From Alphaproteobacteria bacterium (GTDB lineage: Bacteria > Pseudomonadota > Alphaproteobacteria > MPNO01 > UBA830), in the NCBI GenBank assembly GCA_022822405.1, contig JAJEBT010000199.1, positions 1 through 64,000 on the forward strand: a stretch of 64,000 nucleotides of DNA, read 5' to 3'. The notes beneath the pieces were generated by a model. That model was not told the origin of the DNA and searched no databases. It was given only the letters and a program-made list of their open reading frames with translations. The position numbers and the translations under genes are program-made. Shown one piece after another: positions 62,810 to 64,000 of the stretch (within the stretch, counting starts at the first letter, position 1; each line of letters opens with the position of its first letter).

Positions 62810-63831
62810 AGACCGTCCCCGCACACGATCTGCACGAGTTTGCGGTAGGACTCCTGACCGCCGGAGGGTTCGCGCCGAACTTCGCCGAGGACACCGCCCG
62901 CGTGCTGGTCTGGGCCAATGCGCGAGGCGCCGATTCCCATGGAGTCCTGCGCATACCCCGCTATGTGGAAATGGTCGAGCAGGGCCGCATCGACCCTGCC
63001 GCGACCATGGATGTCGAGCGCAGCGAGGGTGCAGTTGCCGTTCTGGACGCGCACAACATGCCGGGCGCCACCGCCATGCTCGCCGCGATGAACGAAGCCG
63101 CGAGTATCGCCGAACGCTTCGGCACGGGCTGGTGCTCGGCGAAGAACATTTCCCATGCCGGAGCGATCGGCTTCTACGCCGTACAGGCGGCAGAGCGCGG
63201 CCTTCTGGGCGTCGTCATGTCCGCTTCGAGGCCCCTGATGGCCTATCACGGCGCGCGCGTCTCGGGCCTTTCCACAAACCCGATCGCCATCGCTGCCCCC
63301 AAGACGGGCCATCCCCTGCTTCTGGACATGTCGACCGCGACCGTTCCTCTCGGCAAGATCATGCACGCCAGGGATGCCGGCACCGGCATTCCCCCCGGCT
63401 GGGGTATCGACGAGACCGGATCGCCGACAACCGATCCCGCGCGGGTGGCCACGCTCGCACCGCTCGGCGGTCCGAAGGGATCGGGCCTCTCGCTGATGAT
63501 CGAGGTGCTTTGCAGCGTCCTCACCTGCAACCCCGTGATTTCCGAGGCCCTGACCGGAGGCAGAGCGGCGATGAACGGTCTTGCGCTGGCCGTGAATGTC
63601 GGCGCCTTCACCGAGACGGATGCCTTCGCGCGCCAGATCACCGAGCTGGTCGTCGCGATCAAGGGTCTGCCGACAGCTGCCGGGACCGATGCCATCCTGA
63701 TGCCGGGAGAGCGCGGCTTTCGCCTGGCCGACATGCGCTATCGAGAGGGGATTCCGCTGGCCGGGGGTACGATCACGCGCCTGGCAGAGCTCGCGAAGCG
63801 TCTCGACGTCCCGTCCGAAGCGATTCTCTAG
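62806..63831 (+). CDS. Ldh2/malate-L-lactate dehydrogenase family oxidoreductase
   Basis: 341-residue NAD(P)-dependent dehydrogenase of the unusual non-Rossmann Ldh2 fold: RGADSHGVLRIPRYVE with the catalytic His, STNPIAIAAPKTGHPLLLDM, GWGIDETG and GPKGSGLSLMIEVL. Members oxidise 2-hydroxyacids (malate, lactate, sulfolactate, ureidoglycolate). The start overlaps the hydrolase stop. With the upstream hydrolase it could release and oxidise a hydroxyacid. Confidence 0.9.
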   Translation: MKTVPAHDLHEFAVGLLTAGGFAPNFAEDTARVLVWANARGADSHGVLRIPRYVEMVEQGRIDPAATMDVERSEGAVAVLDAHNMPGATAMLAAMNEAASIAERFGTGWCSAKNISHAGAIGFYAVQAAERGLLGVVMSASRPLMAYHGARVSGLSTNPIAIAAPKTGHPLLLDMSTATVPLGKIMHARDAGTGIPPGWGIDETGSPTTDPARVATLAPLGGPKGSGLSLMIEVLCSVLTCNPVISEALTGGRAAMNGLALAVNVGAFTETDAFARQITELVVAIKGLPTAAGTDAILMPGERGFRLADMRYREGIPLAGGTITRLAELAKRLDVPSEAIL

Positions 63832-63964
63832 ACAACGGAAGAGCAGGGCGAATCCAGTCGCAGCCGCCGTCGCGGCGCCGTATCCGTTGATCCGCAGAAC
63901 CGTTATGCCCTGAACCGTTTTGTCTGTAGAACGGAAACCGATGCGCGGAACCGGGAGGAAGACG

Positions 63965-64000
63965 ATGCACAGTGACAGCCCCAAGGAACCAGTCACCCGC
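63965..64000 (+). CDS. Start of a further gene, cut by the window end
   Basis: ATG at 63965 preceded by GGGAGGAAGACG, a strong ribosome site, then MHSDSPKEPVTR open to the window edge. Too short to identify. The orientation suggests it may continue the hydrolase-dehydrogenase series after a 133-base gap. Confidence 0.5.
   Translation, partial: MHSDSPKEPVTR

Overview
The window is a high-GC chromosomal segment that reads like an alphaproteobacterial genome. Pointers are the codon use, tight ATGA/GTGA/TTGA gene overlaps, a SAM-II riboswitch ahead of metY, a bufferin (bufABC) operon, and TRAP, tripartite-tricarboxylate and BMP-type ABC transporters. The genus cannot be told from sequence alone. 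No phage, rRNA operon or CRISPR array is visible. There is one tRNA, tRNA-Pro(CGG).

Layout. 0-5.6 kb: a DruA-like gene cut by the window edge, a TctC/TctA-TctB uptake system and a divergent acyl-CoA ligase-like gene. 5.6-7.1 kb: a decayed accessory patch with intact parD, parE broken by one stop codon, a scrap of an excisionase-type HTH gene and a perfect 21-bp inverted repeat. 7.1-10.4 kb: a PuuE-like deacetylase and an orphan molybdenum hydroxylase large subunit. 10.5-19.5 kb: an aromatic/phenylpropanoid catabolic cluster (enoyl-CoA hydratase, SDR, feruloyl-CoA synthase-like ligase, extradiol dioxygenase, enol-lactonase-like hydrolase, two beta-hydroxyacid dehydrogenases, old yellow enzyme, two YciI). 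19.8-25.6 kb: a BMP-type (purine nucleoside family) ABC transporter whose last gene has a duplicated, frameshifted 3' end on the far side of a fitAB toxin-antitoxin pair.

25.9-33.5 kb is the most unusual part. Two tandem Rieske-oxygenase-like catalytic proteins have no Rieske domain. They are followed by a reductase with an extra N-terminal Rieske domain and by a GST-like protein. This is the architecture of the NdmC-NdmD-NdmE N-demethylase of caffeine-degrading Pseudomonas putida, but with two NdmC-type subunits. Maleylacetate reductase, OsmC, AhpD-like and SDR genes follow. 34-41 kb: tRNA-Pro, SAM-II riboswitch plus metY, a VOC protein, an alpha/beta ring-hydroxylating dioxygenase and the bufABC-doxX metallophore operon. 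41.2-44.8 kb: a lower-GC block with a purine-type NCS2 permease carrying a C-terminal extension, a methyltransferase and a RidA. 45-54.6 kb: glutathione enzymes, then an operon-like run of enoyl-CoA hydratase, SCP2, hydrolase, class III alcohol dehydrogenase (formaldehyde oxidation), phthalate-dioxygenase-type Rieske oxygenase, glutamine-synthetase-like ligase and an MFS transporter. 54.6-64 kb: luciferase-like monooxygenase, double VOC protein, TRAP transporter, GntR regulator, VOC remnant, hydrolase, Ldh2-type dehydrogenase and the first codons of one more gene.

The genes describe a cell specialised in importing organic acids, aromatics and probably N-heterocycles and opening them oxidatively, with glutathione and formaldehyde handling at hand. 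In all three transporter operons that begin with a binding protein, a perfect GC-rich stem-loop lies just after the binding-protein gene, which suggests a shared way of making the binding protein in excess.
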